A DNA stretch of 64,000 bases from an uncultured Erythrobacter sp. (GTDB taxonomy: Bacteria; Pseudomonadota; Alphaproteobacteria; Sphingomonadales; Sphingomonadaceae): NCBI RefSeq assembly GCF_947499705.1, contig NZ_CANMPJ010000001.1:1151501-1215500 (forward strand). The letters run 5' to 3'. How positions within the stretch are numbered: position 1 is the stretch's first letter; each line of letters begins with the position of its first letter. Under the pieces are notes generated by a model. The model saw only the letters and a program-made list of their open reading frames with translations, ran no database searches and was not told where the DNA came from. A program made the translations under genes and the position numbers. Shown piece by piece: positions 35,460-45,931 of the stretch.

Positions 35460-36333
35460 AGCCCGGCTGATAGCAGACTCAGCGACCTTGGAAACACGTC
35501 TTGATACGATGAGCGAGGCGCTGGCTGGAGAGGGTATCCGCATCGGGTCGGCCGCAATGCTCGATTTCGGCGCGGACGTGCTGCAATTGAGCTTCGCTGA
35601 AGCCAATCCTGCGCGCGTATTGGCGGCAATCGACAAACATTTCTCGCCCGCCGATATGCTTGTTAGCAGAGGCGAAATTGCCATTCCGCAGCTATTCGTC
35701 TCCGACATGGATTCGACCATGATCGGACAGGAATGCATCGACGAGCTCGCGGACTATGCCGGGATCAAATCGCAAATCGCCGAGATCACCGAACGCGCCA
35801 TGCAAGGCGAACTCGATTTCGAAAGCGCGCTGCGGGAGCGAGTGGGACTGCTCGAAGGGCTCGAGGAAGAAGCAATAAGCCGCTGTTTGGATGAGCGGAT
35901 CGAAGCCAGTCCCGGCGCCAAGGTGCTGACCGAAACACTCCGTAAGCATGGTGCGCGCACTGTATTGGTCACTGGCGGATTTCATCATTTTGCTGACGCG
36001 GTCGGCAAGCAGCTTGGGTTCGACCGCGTGGTCGGCAACCGGCTCGATGTGGCCGCGGGCAAGCTGACCGGGAAGCTGGCCGGTCCGATAACCGATTCTG
36101 CAACGAAAGCATCCGTGCTGGCAGAAGAGCTGGAGCAGCTCGGATCGTCAGCGCACAGCCTCGCCACCGGTGACGGCGCGAACGACATTTCGATGATCGA
36201 GGCAGCGACCTACGGCTTCGCCTACCGCGCCAAGCCAAAGGCGCGCGATGCCGCGAACGGGCGCGTGGATCGCGGCGATCTCACATCGATCCTGTCGCTG
36301 CTTGGTGTTCCGAAGACAGATTGGGTAACGTGA
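35452..36333 (+). CDS. serB: Phosphoserine phosphatase
   Basis: The 293-residue HAD-family enzyme completes serine synthesis. The nucleophile motif is DMDST (85-89), followed by LVTGGFHHFADAVGKQLGF and GDGANDISMIE. The first 80 residues form the ACT-like N-terminal domain. The frame is open upstream, but TTG at 35452 has GGAG eight bases before it and gives the expected LIARLIADS start. This places eight bases of overlap, head to head, with miaA. An ATG at 35509 would delete part of the N-terminal domain. Confidence 0.9.
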   Translation: MLIARLIADSATLETRLDTMSEALAGEGIRIGSAAMLDFGADVLQLSFAEANPARVLAAIDKHFSPADMLVSRGEIAIPQLFVSDMDSTMIGQECIDELADYAGIKSQIAEITERAMQGELDFESALRERVGLLEGLEEEAISRCLDERIEASPGAKVLTETLRKHGARTVLVTGGFHHFADAVGKQLGFDRVVGNRLDVAAGKLTGKLAGPITDSATKASVLAEELEQLGSSAHSLATGDGANDISMIEAATYGFAYRAKPKARDAANGRVDRGDLTSILSLLGVPKTDWVT

Positions 36334-36431
36334 CGCGGTAGGTATTGCTGCGGGGAGGGGGCTTTCGCCCGCTTCAACCATACGCGCCTAGCTCTGATCG
36401 CATCATTTGGTGCCCGAGAGGAGAACGGCCC

Positions 36432-37307
36432 GTGCCAGGATGCTTTATCGAACCGGATTCGTCGCTTGCGGGATTGGAGTCGCCGCATCTGAAGCTCGGT
36501 GTACCGATCCACTCTGGATACCAGGCCCTGTCCGAAGTCGCTCCGTTTCGCGGGCCCAGCCGGATTTTCGATGCGATTGCAGACCGGCTTGCGACCATCG
36601 ACATGCCGTATGAGGACCAGTGCTCGATCGACTATTATTTCGATCTCGTCCGGGTCCTTCGCGACCTTAACGGAGAGTATGACCGCGTTGTCGAAGTCGG
36701 CGTCTATATGGGCGGAGCGTCGGGAATGATTGCAGGCTGCGCCGAGCGGTTCGATTTCGACATCGATCTGGTCGATATCCGCGCCAATAATCTGCAATTC
36801 TCGCACGAACGTATTCGCCGCGCTTTCCCCGAAGTTGCCGAGCGTGTGCGGCTGTTTCATGGCGATGTGCCGAGCTATGTTCGCGAGGTCATGCTCAAAG
36901 AGCGGGCGGGGCGCAGCATCGTTCACCACGACGGCGCGCATGCCTTCAACCCCGTGGTTTCCGATCTCACCGCATTGTCTTTTGTACGCCAGCATATCCA
37001 TACGATCATCGCGCAGGACACGCATTTGCGCGGAACGCTGGACAACATGAACTTTGTCGATCTGGCTTTGAATGCCGTGTTTGGCCCTGACTTCAATTAC
37101 ATGCCGATTGGCAAAGTCTATGACGCCAACGACAACCGTACCGCCCCAAATCCTTATCAAGGCAATTACTTTTTGCCCGGCGTGGCGGAAGGAATGGTGC
37201 TGCCCATGGCGGTAAACAGCTTCCACTATCCGCACCCGAGTATGATATTCGAAGGACTGTTTGGACCGGGGGATGCGCCCAAAGAGGACGTGCGGGTCGC
37301 GGCCTAA
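36432..37307 (+). CDS. Class I SAM-dependent methyltransferase-like protein
   Basis: The 291-residue product carries a Rossmann-type motif I, VVEVGVYMGGASGMIAGCAE, with an acidic strand end LVDIRANNL after it, then FHGDVPSYVREV and a conserved HHDGAHAF. This suits a class I methyltransferase with unusual active-site histidines; the substrate is unknown. The GTG at 36432 is chosen because AGAGGAGAA lies seven bases upstream. It follows serB by 98 bp on the same strand. Confidence 0.65.
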   Translation: MPGCFIEPDSSLAGLESPHLKLGVPIHSGYQALSEVAPFRGPSRIFDAIADRLATIDMPYEDQCSIDYYFDLVRVLRDLNGEYDRVVEVGVYMGGASGMIAGCAERFDFDIDLVDIRANNLQFSHERIRRAFPEVAERVRLFHGDVPSYVREVMLKERAGRSIVHHDGAHAFNPVVSDLTALSFVRQHIHTIIAQDTHLRGTLDNMNFVDLALNAVFGPDFNYMPIGKVYDANDNRTAPNPYQGNYFLPGVAEGMVLPMAVNSFHYPHPSMIFEGLFGPGDAPKEDVRVAA

Positions 37308-37337
37308 AGAAAAAGAGTTTTGATTCGGGACCTGACT

Positions 37338-37359
37338 GTGCTATTTACACTTGTGTAAG
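37338..37359. promoter_or_regulatory. Putative operator upstream of the first coq4 gene
   Basis: TTACAC-TT-GTGTAA (37345-37358) is an inverted repeat with perfect six-base arms. The 22-bp segment, read on the minus strand, matches 39243-39264 (upstream of the second coq4) at about 15 of 22 positions, including GTGTAAATAG. This suggests a shared regulator, perhaps TetR-like. Confidence 0.45.
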
Positions 37360-37406
37360 TAAGCACTGCTATTCGAAAGCAGACCTCGGAATTGCAAGGC
37401 CCGCAA

Positions 37407-38240
37407 ATGACAACCACGACCGACTACAGCCAGCTATTCGCCGAAGACGGCACCATTCTGCGCCATCCCGACAGACCTAAGCCGCGCTATTCCCCTACAC
37501 GCGCGATCAAGAATTTCCGTCTGCTTATGAAGGACAAGGAAGACACCAGTCTGGTCTTCAAGATCTTCGAATCGCTCCCGTCGAAGGATTTTTTGCCGCG
37601 TGTCCGTGATCTCACATTGTCGGAACGCGGCCAGGCCTTGCGCTTGAGCGAACCATCGCTGCCCGAAATCCTCGACGATCATGCCGCTTTGCGCAAAACG
37701 CCTAAGGGCAGCCTTGGGCACGCATATTGTGACTTCATGGAGAGTGAAGGGCTAACTGCTGCGGGCCTCGTTGCCGAAGCGGAAAGCCTTGACCGTCCGA
37801 AATATGATGATCTGTTGCAATGGTTTATGGATCGCACCCGCGACACGCATGATCTCTTTCATGTGCTGACCGGCTACGGCCGGGACGCGCTGGGCGAACA
37901 ATGCGTGTTGCTGTTCACTCACGGCCAGTCGCCCAGCCAAGGTCACCTGCTGATCGGATATGCGGGGGCGGCCAACATCAAGAAGATGGCTTGGGGCAGC
38001 AAGGCCCCGGTTATCGGTGCCGCCAATCAGGCCAAGCGCACAGGGAAAGGCGCGCCGCGCATGATCGAGCAGTCGATCCGCGAACTGCTGACAATGCCGA
38101 TCGATGATGTCCGCGCAAAGCTGCGCATTCCCGAGCCAACGCAGTACCGCGAATGCCACCGCATTTGGCGTGAAGAGGGGATTGATCCCTACGATCTGCT
38201 CTCCAGCGAAGCGAATAACGGCGAAGCTGTTCCTGCATAA
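37407..38240 (+). CDS. Coq4-family ubiquinone biosynthesis protein (copy 1)
   Basis: The 277-residue protein has the Coq4 metal-site signature HDxxH-x11-E as H148, D149, H152 and E164 (HDLFHVLTGYGRDALGE). Coq4 is required in ubiquinone synthesis, where recent work implicates it in the C1 decarboxylation/hydroxylation step. The ATG at 37407 follows AAGG. A paralogue lies at 39284, and the two share the central motif and the flanking FM-REGLTA block, but differ in their N- and C-termini. Confidence 0.88.
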   Translation: MTTTTDYSQLFAEDGTILRHPDRPKPRYSPTRAIKNFRLLMKDKEDTSLVFKIFESLPSKDFLPRVRDLTLSERGQALRLSEPSLPEILDDHAALRKTPKGSLGHAYCDFMESEGLTAAGLVAEAESLDRPKYDDLLQWFMDRTRDTHDLFHVLTGYGRDALGEQCVLLFTHGQSPSQGHLLIGYAGAANIKKMAWGSKAPVIGAANQAKRTGKGAPRMIEQSIRELLTMPIDDVRAKLRIPEPTQYRECHRIWREEGIDPYDLLSSEANNGEAVPA

Positions 38241-38405
38241 TCTGAAGCTTCGTCGGCTGCGGCGAGGGCTTTCCTACTGATGCAAGTGGGTGGCATGGCG
38301 AGGCTATGTCCGCTGCCTTGCCCCCAATCGAAGTTGGAGAAGTGTCAACTTCGCAACCGTCCTGCAAACCTCTAAAGAAATTGAGGAAAGTGCGAGAACG
38401 GGCGC

Positions 38406-38429
38406 CTGACACACTGTCTATTGTGTCAG
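38406..38429. other. 24-bp palindrome between coq4 copy 1 and the nitroreductase gene
   Basis: CTGACACA and TGTGTCAG are perfect eight-base arms around an eight-base spacer. It lies in the 230-bp convergent gap. A short T-rich stretch (TTTCGTT) follows on the plus strand, so it could be a weak bidirectional terminator or an operator. Confidence 0.45.
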
Positions 38430-38470
38430 TTTCGTTCGCCAGTGCAGCACAGCCGCTTTGGGTCCAGGCT

Positions 38471-39157
38471 TCAGAGCCAGCTAGCAATCTGGCTCAGAGG
38501 TTTCTTCTTCAGCGCGTGTGCCGGAACCGTCGCGTCAGCGCTCGGATGTCCGACCACCACGATCATCAATGGCTTCTCCCATTCGGGCCGCTCGCACGCC
38601 TCGCGCAGGAAACCCATGGGGGAGGGCGTGTGCGTCAGTGTCGCGAGTCCCGCTTCGTGCAAGGTTGCAATCAGCATTCCGCACGCGATCCCCACACTTT
38701 CATTGACGTAGTAATTCTGCGTCTTTCCGTCCTCCTCGATGCCGCCTTTGCGCTGAGCAAACACGACGATCAGATAAGGCGCGGTTTCGAGAAAGGGTTT
38801 GTCGGCGTCGGTGCCCAGATCCTTGAGCGCGCCAAGCCATTCTTCGCTCGCCTTCGGATCGTCGCCATCCTCGCCGTAAAATCGCCGCTCTTCCGCCTCG
38901 GCGGCTGCACGGATGGCGCGCTTCTTTTCGGCCGATTCCACCACTGCAAAGTGCCATGGTTGATGATTTGCCCCGTTGGGCGCAGTTCCGGCAGCTTCGA
39001 TCGCGGCCTCGATTACGGCGCGCGGCACAGGTTCGTCTATGAAGTATCGGCAGGTCCGCCTCTGCTTCAATCGATCGCGCAGCGACTGTGCGCGGGCGAT
39101 GCTCTCATGTTCGGAAAGAGCCTCAAGCGAATAGGGGGTCGTTTCATGATCTCGCAT
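38471..39157 (-). CDS. Nitroreductase-family FMN oxidoreductase
   Basis: The 228-residue FMN enzyme has QRRTCRYFIDEPVPRAVIEAAIE, the FMN-binding GTAPNGANHQPWHFAVV and VNESVGIACGMLIATLHEAGL. This subfamily is close to iodotyrosine deiodinase/NfnB-type nitroreductases. The substrate is unknown. The ATG at 39157 has AGGAG just upstream; the frame is open far upstream into the second coq4 region, but without homology. Its position between two Coq4 genes suggests a redox or quinone link, which is inference. Confidence 0.87.
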   Translation of the reverse strand: MRDHETTPYSLEALSEHESIARAQSLRDRLKQRRTCRYFIDEPVPRAVIEAAIEAAGTAPNGANHQPWHFAVVESAEKKRAIRAAAEAEERRFYGEDGDDPKASEEWLGALKDLGTDADKPFLETAPYLIVVFAQRKGGIEEDGKTQNYYVNESVGIACGMLIATLHEAGLATLTHTPSPMGFLREACERPEWEKPLMIVVVGHPSADATVPAHALKKKPLSQIASWL

Positions 39158-39242
39158 GGGCACTCCTATCTGCTTTTGCCGCGCGGAAGTGAAGCCCCCG
39201 GCGACGGGACCTTGTGCAGGCGGTACTCTTCTGGACATGCTA

Positions 39243-39264
39243 CTGACATGGGTGTAAATAGTGC
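39243..39264. promoter_or_regulatory. Putative operator between the nitroreductase gene and coq4 copy 2
   Basis: CTGACATGGGTGTAAATAGT (then GC) corresponds to the site at 37338-37359 on the opposite strand. It lies in the divergent region between 39157 and 39284 and could control both genes. Confidence 0.4.
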
Positions 39265-39283
39265 CTGAAGAATCGAACTCTCG

Positions 39284-40102
39284 ATGCTCATACTGGGACG
39301 CATGATGGCCGTACTTGATCTCCCTTTGGTCGCTGACGATCGTGACGTCACGGGTTTCAGGCCGCTCAAGGCTTTGCATCACTTTCGCAATCTCATCGCT
39401 GATAAGGAAGATACCAAGGAGGTGTTCTTCATTATCGAGGCGCTGAAGGGCCGGAAGGTCAGGCGGCAGGCCGAAGCATTCCTCCGCACTGATCGTGCGC
39501 GCGATTTCATGCAGCGCGAGGAACAGCTCGCGATTGCCGATATGCTCGACGATCATAATCGCTGGGCAGATTGCGGGCCGAACACGGTGGCGCAGAATTA
39601 CATCCGCTTCATGAAGCGCGAGGGCCTGACCGCGAACGGTCTGGTCGACGAGAGTTATGCATGGCGTCCGCGTGAGGAACGTCCGGTCGATCAGGTCGAA
39701 TGGTATCTCAATCGCCTGCGCGATACGCACGATCTGTTTCATGTGCTGACGACCTATGGGCGCGACGCTCTGGGTGAGGCGGCGTTGTTGGGCTTCTCCT
39801 ACGAGCAAAACCACAATCTCGGCGTGAAGTTCATCGCCTATGCCGGCGCGCGGCAGATCAAGAAGGTGACCGGGACTTCCGCGCCGCTTTACGCTGTGAT
39901 CAAGGAAGGTCGTAAGCTAGGCAAAGCAGCGAAGAAGCTGGCGCATATGGATGTAGAGGCGGTGATGCGCGAAGACATTAATGTCGTGCGCGAACGGCTC
40001 CGGATCGGCGTCCCCGTCGTCTATCGCCAGTGCCTGGCTCAGCTTGATGCCGAAGGATTTGCCGAGAAGGATCTGGGTATCGACGACGCTCAGACTGCGT
40101 AG
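39284..40102 (+). CDS. Coq4-family ubiquinone biosynthesis protein (copy 2)
   Basis: The 272-residue paralogue retains H149, D150, H153 and E165 of the HDxxH-x11-E site (HDLFHVLTTYGRDALGE). The N-terminus differs from copy 1. The start is ambiguous: ATG at 39284 after GAAGAA, or the paired ATGs at 39302 and 39305. Because both copies keep the metal ligands, both are likely active; one may serve another quinone or lipid pathway. It converges on the MFS transporter gene. Confidence 0.88.
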   Translation: MLILGRMMAVLDLPLVADDRDVTGFRPLKALHHFRNLIADKEDTKEVFFIIEALKGRKVRRQAEAFLRTDRARDFMQREEQLAIADMLDDHNRWADCGPNTVAQNYIRFMKREGLTANGLVDESYAWRPREERPVDQVEWYLNRLRDTHDLFHVLTTYGRDALGEAALLGFSYEQNHNLGVKFIAYAGARQIKKVTGTSAPLYAVIKEGRKLGKAAKKLAHMDVEAVMREDINVVRERLRIGVPVVYRQCLAQLDAEGFAEKDLGIDDAQTA

Positions 40103-40106
40103 GTTT

Positions 40107-41342
40107 TCAAGTCCTCACTGGCTTGGATTTGGGACCCATGCGGCGAATGTTCCTTGCTGCGATCAGCAGTCCGATCAGCGAAATCATTGCCGCCAACAGA
40201 TAGGGCGCGCCCGGGAAGAACAGACCTGTGTCATCGGCATAGGCACCGAATGTTGCGGTCATGATGAGCGGGCCAATGATGCTCGTGATGCTCATCGCGC
40301 TCGCAATAGCGCCCTGCAACTCCCCCTGCGCATCTTCAGCGACCCGTTCGCTCATCATCTGCTGGAGAGCCGGGAAAGTAAGCCCGCCAAGGCCGCCGAA
40401 CACGATACCCACGATCATGAACCAGCCAGACTGAGCAAAGGCGAAAAGATAGTAAGCCGGCATCGCCAGCAAGAATCCGAGAATGGCGGTGCGTTCAGGT
40501 CCGATTGCCGCAATCACACGGCCGGTCAGCCCGCCCTGCACAAAGGCCACGATAATGCCAAACAGCGTCACGCTCAGGCCGATATCCAGCTCGCTCCAAT
40601 TGAACACCAATTGCGTGTGGTAAGACCACACCGACATTTGCGACTGCCCCGCCAGTTGCATAAAAAAGATCACGATAATGAAGCCGAGCACAATCGGATT
40701 GCGGCTCATCTGGATCAGCGTGCCGAGCGGATTGGCGCGTGCCATGGTGAATGTGCGGCGGCGCTCCACCGGGAGTGTTTCCCGCAGAAAGAAGTAGCCC
40801 AGGATCGCGCCGCCAATTCCAAGCACAGCGGCAGCGATAAACGGCAACCGCACGCCGAATTCTCCCAGGACACCGCCGATCGCCGGACCGATCACAAACC
40901 CGCTGGCCCCGGCTGCGCCAAGGATGCCAAAGAGTTTGCCCCGCTCATCAGGACTGGCGACATCGGCGATGCAGGAGTTTGCCGCAGCCCAACTCGCCCC
41001 CATGATGCCCGACAAGATCCTGCCTATAAAGAGCCAGAACAGGGTCGGTGCCCACGCCATGATCGCATAGTCGATGCCGAGCATGAACAGCGTGACAAGC
41101 AGAACGGGTCTGCGTCCGAAACGATCGGAAAGTCCGCCAATGACCGGCGCGAAAGTGAACTGCATGAGCGCATAGGCGAACAGCAACCAGCCGCCGATCT
41201 CTGCAGTCCGATCAAGGCTTTCGCCCGTGATCTCTTCGAGCAGACCCGGCAGCACCGGCACGATCAATCCGATGCCGACCATGTCGATAAACACGATCAG
41301 GGCCACGAAGATCAGTGTTGATGTTCGGCGAGGCGCGGTCAA
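40107..41342 (-). CDS. MFS transporter, TCR/Tet (DHA1) type
   Basis: The 411-residue protein has twelve predicted membrane segments. The DHA1 loop motif GGLSDRFGRRPVLLV is between segments 2 and 3, and motif C-like GFVIGPAIGG is in segment 5, typical of tetracycline-type proton antiporters. The substrate is unknown, and annotation as a tetracycline resistance protein would be unjustified. It overlaps the DUF3052 gene by 4 bp as the last gene of the purL operon. Confidence 0.88.
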   Translation of the reverse strand: MTAPRRTSTLIFVALIVFIDMVGIGLIVPVLPGLLEEITGESLDRTAEIGGWLLFAYALMQFTFAPVIGGLSDRFGRRPVLLVTLFMLGIDYAIMAWAPTLFWLFIGRILSGIMGASWAAANSCIADVASPDERGKLFGILGAAGASGFVIGPAIGGVLGEFGVRLPFIAAAVLGIGGAILGYFFLRETLPVERRRTFTMARANPLGTLIQMSRNPIVLGFIIVIFFMQLAGQSQMSVWSYHTQLVFNWSELDIGLSVTLFGIIVAFVQGGLTGRVIAAIGPERTAILGFLLAMPAYYLFAFAQSGWFMIVGIVFGGLGGLTFPALQQMMSERVAEDAQGELQGAIASAMSITSIIGPLIMTATFGAYADDTGLFFPGAPYLLAAMISLIGLLIAARNIRRMGPKSKPVRT

Positions 41343-41746
41343 CGATCAGCCTTTGGGACTACGAATTTGAGGCCCGACCAGACTTCGTCGATGGCGCATT
41401 TTTTCGTGTCGACAAAACCAGCAGCAAGACCGACGCGCTGGACGGCGGCTTGATCGAGTTCTGTTTCCTGCCCTGAGCCTTTCTTGGGCCAGCTTACCCA
41501 TACCTGCCCATCCTTGGCGATCTGCTGGCGAAGGTGGGCGAGCTTCTCGACCAGGTCGCTCTCTTCGGTAACGAAGATATGCGCTGCGTCGATACCCTCT
41601 GCCGGATCGGCAACGAAGCGCAATTCCAACGCATATTCGTCAATCTCGTCGATGATGCTCTCCGGCATGGAATCGAACCAACACACCTGTCCATCACGCA
41701 GGTTGAGCTTTTTGGCGAGCGGGGTTCCGGAATAGCCAGCGGTCAT
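41339..41746 (-). CDS. DUF3052 family protein
   Basis: The 135-residue soluble protein begins MTAGYSGTPLAKKLNLRDGQ, a DUF3052 hallmark, and contains KDGQVWVSWPKKGSG and a C-terminal WSGLKFVVPK. The function is unknown; homologues are often linked to regulators or methyltransferases. The ATG at 41746 is one base after the upstream stop (TGACATG). The open frame above it belongs to the overlap with DUF6122 and is rejected. Confidence 0.85.
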   Translation of the reverse strand: MTAGYSGTPLAKKLNLRDGQVCWFDSMPESIIDEIDEYALELRFVADPAEGIDAAHIFVTEESDLVEKLAHLRQQIAKDGQVWVSWPKKGSGQETELDQAAVQRVGLAAGFVDTKKCAIDEVWSGLKFVVPKADR

Positions 41747-41747
41747 G

Positions 41748-42504
<757 letters not shown>

Positions 42505-42520
<16 letters not shown>

Positions 42521-44757
42521 TCCTTGAAAAAGCTCTCATGCGCGTGGCGCAAATCATCGAGCGACGCGCCCAGCACGCTCTCGCCGCCGACGGTCCCGAT
42601 CCGGTGGAAACCGACCATTTCGGCTTCGGGAATTTCTGGTCCTTCGGCGACGATGCGGTTGAAGGCTTCGGCATGATCGGGCGAAACCGTGATAACATAG
42701 CGAGCCTGATCTTCGCCGAACCACCACTGGGCGGTCGTGTAAGCGTCATTTGCGGAAACTTCCGCTCCGACGCCGCCCGACATGGCCATCTCGGCCAGAG
42801 CGACTGCGAGCCCGCCGTCTGACAGGTCGTGCACCGCGCTCAGCAGACCTTCGGAGATCAGCTTGCGCACAATCTGACCTGCACCTCGTTCGGCCTCCAG
42901 ATTAACCGGCGGTGCGCGGCCTTCGTCGCGACCATGCACTTCCTTGAGCCATAGGGATTTGCCGAGATGCGAGCGGGTTGGATCAGGCTTGGCCCAGAAT
43001 TCCGGCGCGATGAGGTAGATGGCGTCGCCTGCGGCTTTGAATGCGGGCGTGACCATGGTTGCAGCGTCATCAATGATCCCGACGCCGCCAATAGCGGGGG
43101 TCGGGAGGATGGCGCTGCCGCCTCCGGTTGCCTTGCTTTCGTTGTAGAGCGAGACGTTACCGCTCACGATAGGGAAGTCGAGCGCGCGGCATGCATCGCC
43201 CATTCCTTCGAGCGCGTGGACGAACTGGCTCATGATTTCAGGGCGCTGCGGGTTGGCGAAGTTGAGGCAGTTGGTCACCGCCAGCGGTCGCGCGCCAACC
43301 GCGCAAAGGTTGCGATACGCCTCAGCAATCGCCTGTTTGCCGCCTTCATACGGGTCGGCATAGACGTAGCGCGGCGTGCAATCTGTGCTGATCGCCAGCG
43401 CTTTGTCTGTTCCATGCACACGAACCACTGCGGCATCACCGCCGGTCTGGAGCGTGTCGGCCATCACCTGGCTATCATATTGCTCGGCAATCCAACGGCG
43501 AGAGGCGAGGTTGGGGGAGGCTAGCAATTCCAGCAGGTCCGCACCCGGATTTTCGCTGTCAGGAACGTCCTGCATTGGCGTGATGTTCGCCCACTCGGCA
43601 TATTCCGCCGTTGACAGGTAAGGCCGATCATATTCTGGCGCATCGGCGGCCAGCGGGCCGAGCGGGATATCGCACACGACCTCGCCATCGAATTCGAGCA
43701 CCATGTGGCGGGTTTCGGTGACTTCACCGATGATTGCGAAATCGAGTTCCCACTTTTCGAAGATCGCCTGAGCCATCGCTTCTTTGCCGGGCTTGAGCAC
43801 CATCAGCATCCGCTCCTGGCTCTCGCTCAGCATCATTTCGTACGGCGTCATGCCCTCTTCGCGGCACGGCACCTTGTTCATGTCGAGCCGGATGCCTGCC
43901 TTACCGTTGGTAGCCATTTCGACGCTGGAGGAGGTGAGACCCGCAGCGCCCATATCCTGAATCGCGACAATCGCATCGGTTGCCATCAGTTCCAGGCAGG
44001 CTTCGATCAGCAGCTTTTCGGTGAACGGATCGCCGACCTGAACCGTGGGTCGCTTGGCTTCAGCATCTTCCTCAAAGTCGGCGCTCGCCATGGTTGCGCC
44101 GTGGATTCCATCGCGCCCAGTTTTGGAACCGACATAAACAATCGGATTACCCACGCCAGTCGCGGCCGAGTAGAAAATCTTGTCAGTGTCAGCGACGCCA
44201 ACGGTCATCGCATTGACGAGGATGTTGCCATCATAGGCTTCGTGGAAATTGGTCTCGCCGCCAACGGTCGGCACGCCGACGCAATTTCCGTATCCCCCGA
44301 TGCCCGCAACCACGCCTTGGACAAGGTGCTTCATCTTAGGGTGATCGGGTCGGCCAAAGCGAAGCGCATTCATGTTCGCCACTGGGCGAGCGCCCATGGT
44401 GAAGACATCGCGCAGGATACCGCCAACGCCTGTCGCCGCGCCTTGATAGGGTTCGATGTAAGACGGGTGGTTATGGCTCTCCATCTTGAAGATGGCGGCT
44501 TGGCCGTCGCCGATATCGATAATTCCAGCATTCTCACCGGGGCCGCAAATCACCCAGGGCGCTTCGGTCGGTAGTTTCTTCAGATGCAAGCGAGAGCTTT
44601 TGTAGCTGCAATGCTCCGACCACATGACCGAGAAGATACCGAGCTCGACAAGGTTCGGCTCGCGGCCAAGGCCTCTGAGAACACGTTCGTATTCCTCCGG
44701 CGAAAGGCCGTGCTGCTCAACGATGTCCGGGGTGATTTCGGGCGTGTCTTGGGTCAT
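42505..44757 (-). CDS. purL: Phosphoribosylformylglycinamidine synthase, subunit PurL
   Basis: The 750-residue small-type PurL makes FGAM from FGAR in purine synthesis, together with PurQ and PurS, which are not in this window. Conserved blocks include [29 protein letters not shown] and [16 protein letters not shown] in the first half and SGNVSLYNE in the second. The ATG at 44757 follows GAGGG; the longer frame to 44865 lies inside the upstream gene. It is embedded in a seven-gene minus-strand run from 45868 to 40107. Confidence 0.96.
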
Positions 44758-44773
44758 GGCGAAACCCTCTAAT

Positions 44774-45448
44774 TCACTCGCTTGGAGCCGCCAACCCGCC
44801 TCGGCGCACGAAGTAGCGGTTCTCCCCGACCCACACAGCAAATCCGGTCGCGACGGCGAACGCAAAGAGCGCCTGCACGTAGAGCATCATTCCCGCTTCC
44901 TTAGGCTCAGGACCAAACCAGTTGACCGCTTGAAATGCCAGCAACACTCCGATCAAGATCAACGGAGGACCAATCGGACCGCGAGAGCGGCGGATATAGA
45001 ACACGAACGCGCCAAGCGTGATCAGCAACTCGAGCGGCATTGCGATGTAAGGGAAGTTCCAGAGGCCAAGCCCATAGGTCTCAGGTCCGCCTGCCAGTGT
45101 GAGGTCCGGCCTGTGTGTCAGCCAATCAAGCGCCCAGTGCGACAGCACTACGAGCCCAGCCAGCAAGCCGCCAAGCGCGTTACGCTGCCACAGCATCACC
45201 AGAAGCGCAAAGCCCAGTGCCCAAACCCCGCTTCCAGCAAGGCTGTGCGTGTAGGGCATGTGGTGAAAGTCGAGAGGAACCATAGCGGTCGCATCAGGAT
45301 CGACCCGCATATTCTCGATCCCGAACATGGCGAGCGCAAAGAAACCCCAATCGACGAGCTGCGCTGCGACGAACATCGTCCCAAGTTTGGGCGCGTTAGG
45401 TCCAGCAGCGGCCGCGACAAATGCCGGTGCGAAATGTCCGATAAACAT
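44774..45448 (-). CDS. Multi-pass membrane protein of unknown function
   Basis: The 224-residue protein has about six membrane segments. Conserved-looking polar residues are HFAP near the N-terminus, [23 protein letters not shown] and [15 protein letters not shown], a pattern of buried His and Asp like that of YdjM/metal-dependent membrane hydrolases. I do not recognise a named family with certainty. It ends 16 bp before the purL start and begins 18 bp after DUF2177. Confidence 0.75.
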   Translation of the reverse strand: MFIGHFAPAFVAAAAGPNAPKLGTMFVAAQLVDWGFFALAMFGIENMRVDPDATAMVPLDFHHMPYTHSLAGSGVWALGFALLVMLWQRNALGGLLAGLVVLSHWALDWLTHRPDLTLAGGPETYGLGLWNFPYIAMPLELLITLGAFVFYIRRSRGPIGPPLILIGVLLAFQAVNWFGPEPKEAGMMLYVQALFAFAVATGFAVWVGENRYFVRRGGLAAPSE

Positions 45449-45466
45449 GGTGTGCCCCCGATACCC

Positions 45467-45868
45467 CTATTTTGCGATGCGCAACGTCACGAACGTCGCC
45501 GCCGCTGAAGTCGTGCCTGTCGCAAACATTCCCCATATGATGTCTGCGACTGTGATGTGCGTTGCCCAGACTTTGAAAACCGCCTCGCTGGTGAGATCAA
45601 AGGTCGCGTAGCACAGTCCGCCAAGCAGAACTCCATTGAGCAGGGCGGTGGAAACTTTTCCGTTTTCAAGACCCGGCTTGATCGCAAACCAAACCATCCC
45701 GGCGAGATATAAGAAATAGAACACCCCTGCTGCTGCGAGATTGATATCGGTCGCCATGATTTCGCCGATCGTTGGCTGGTACAGGTTTGGCCCGGCCCAG
45801 TTAAGCCACATGGCATCGAGCAGGCCGAACACCACTGCCGCCGAAAAGTAGGCGATGATCCACTTCAT
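45467..45868 (-). CDS. DUF2177 family membrane protein
   Basis: The 133-residue, four-segment membrane protein starts KWIIAYFSAAVVFGLLDAMWLNW and contains LLNGVLLGGLCYATFDLTS, the DUF2177 signature. The function is unknown. It is first in the run leading to purL and is divergent from xseB, with a 63-bp spacer. Confidence 0.85.
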   Translation of the reverse strand: MKWIIAYFSAAVVFGLLDAMWLNWAGPNLYQPTIGEIMATDINLAAAGVFYFLYLAGMVWFAIKPGLENGKVSTALLNGVLLGGLCYATFDLTSEAVFKVWATHITVADIIWGMFATGTTSAAATFVTLRIAK

Positions 45869-45931
45869 TTGCGATTCCCCGTTCGCGCTCAGCCTTGACC
45901 GGGCCGCGCGGCACGGTCAATGCTCCGAAGC

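Noticed and set aside
39981..41321. Plus-strand frame of 446 codons opposite the MFS transporter gene
   Set aside because: The translation is a His/Gln/Arg-rich shadow of a membrane protein; the MFS frame has clear family motifs.
40107..41342. Tetracycline-resistance determinant
   Set aside because: The protein has only the general DHA1 motifs and sits in a core operon, so a specific resistance function is not supported.
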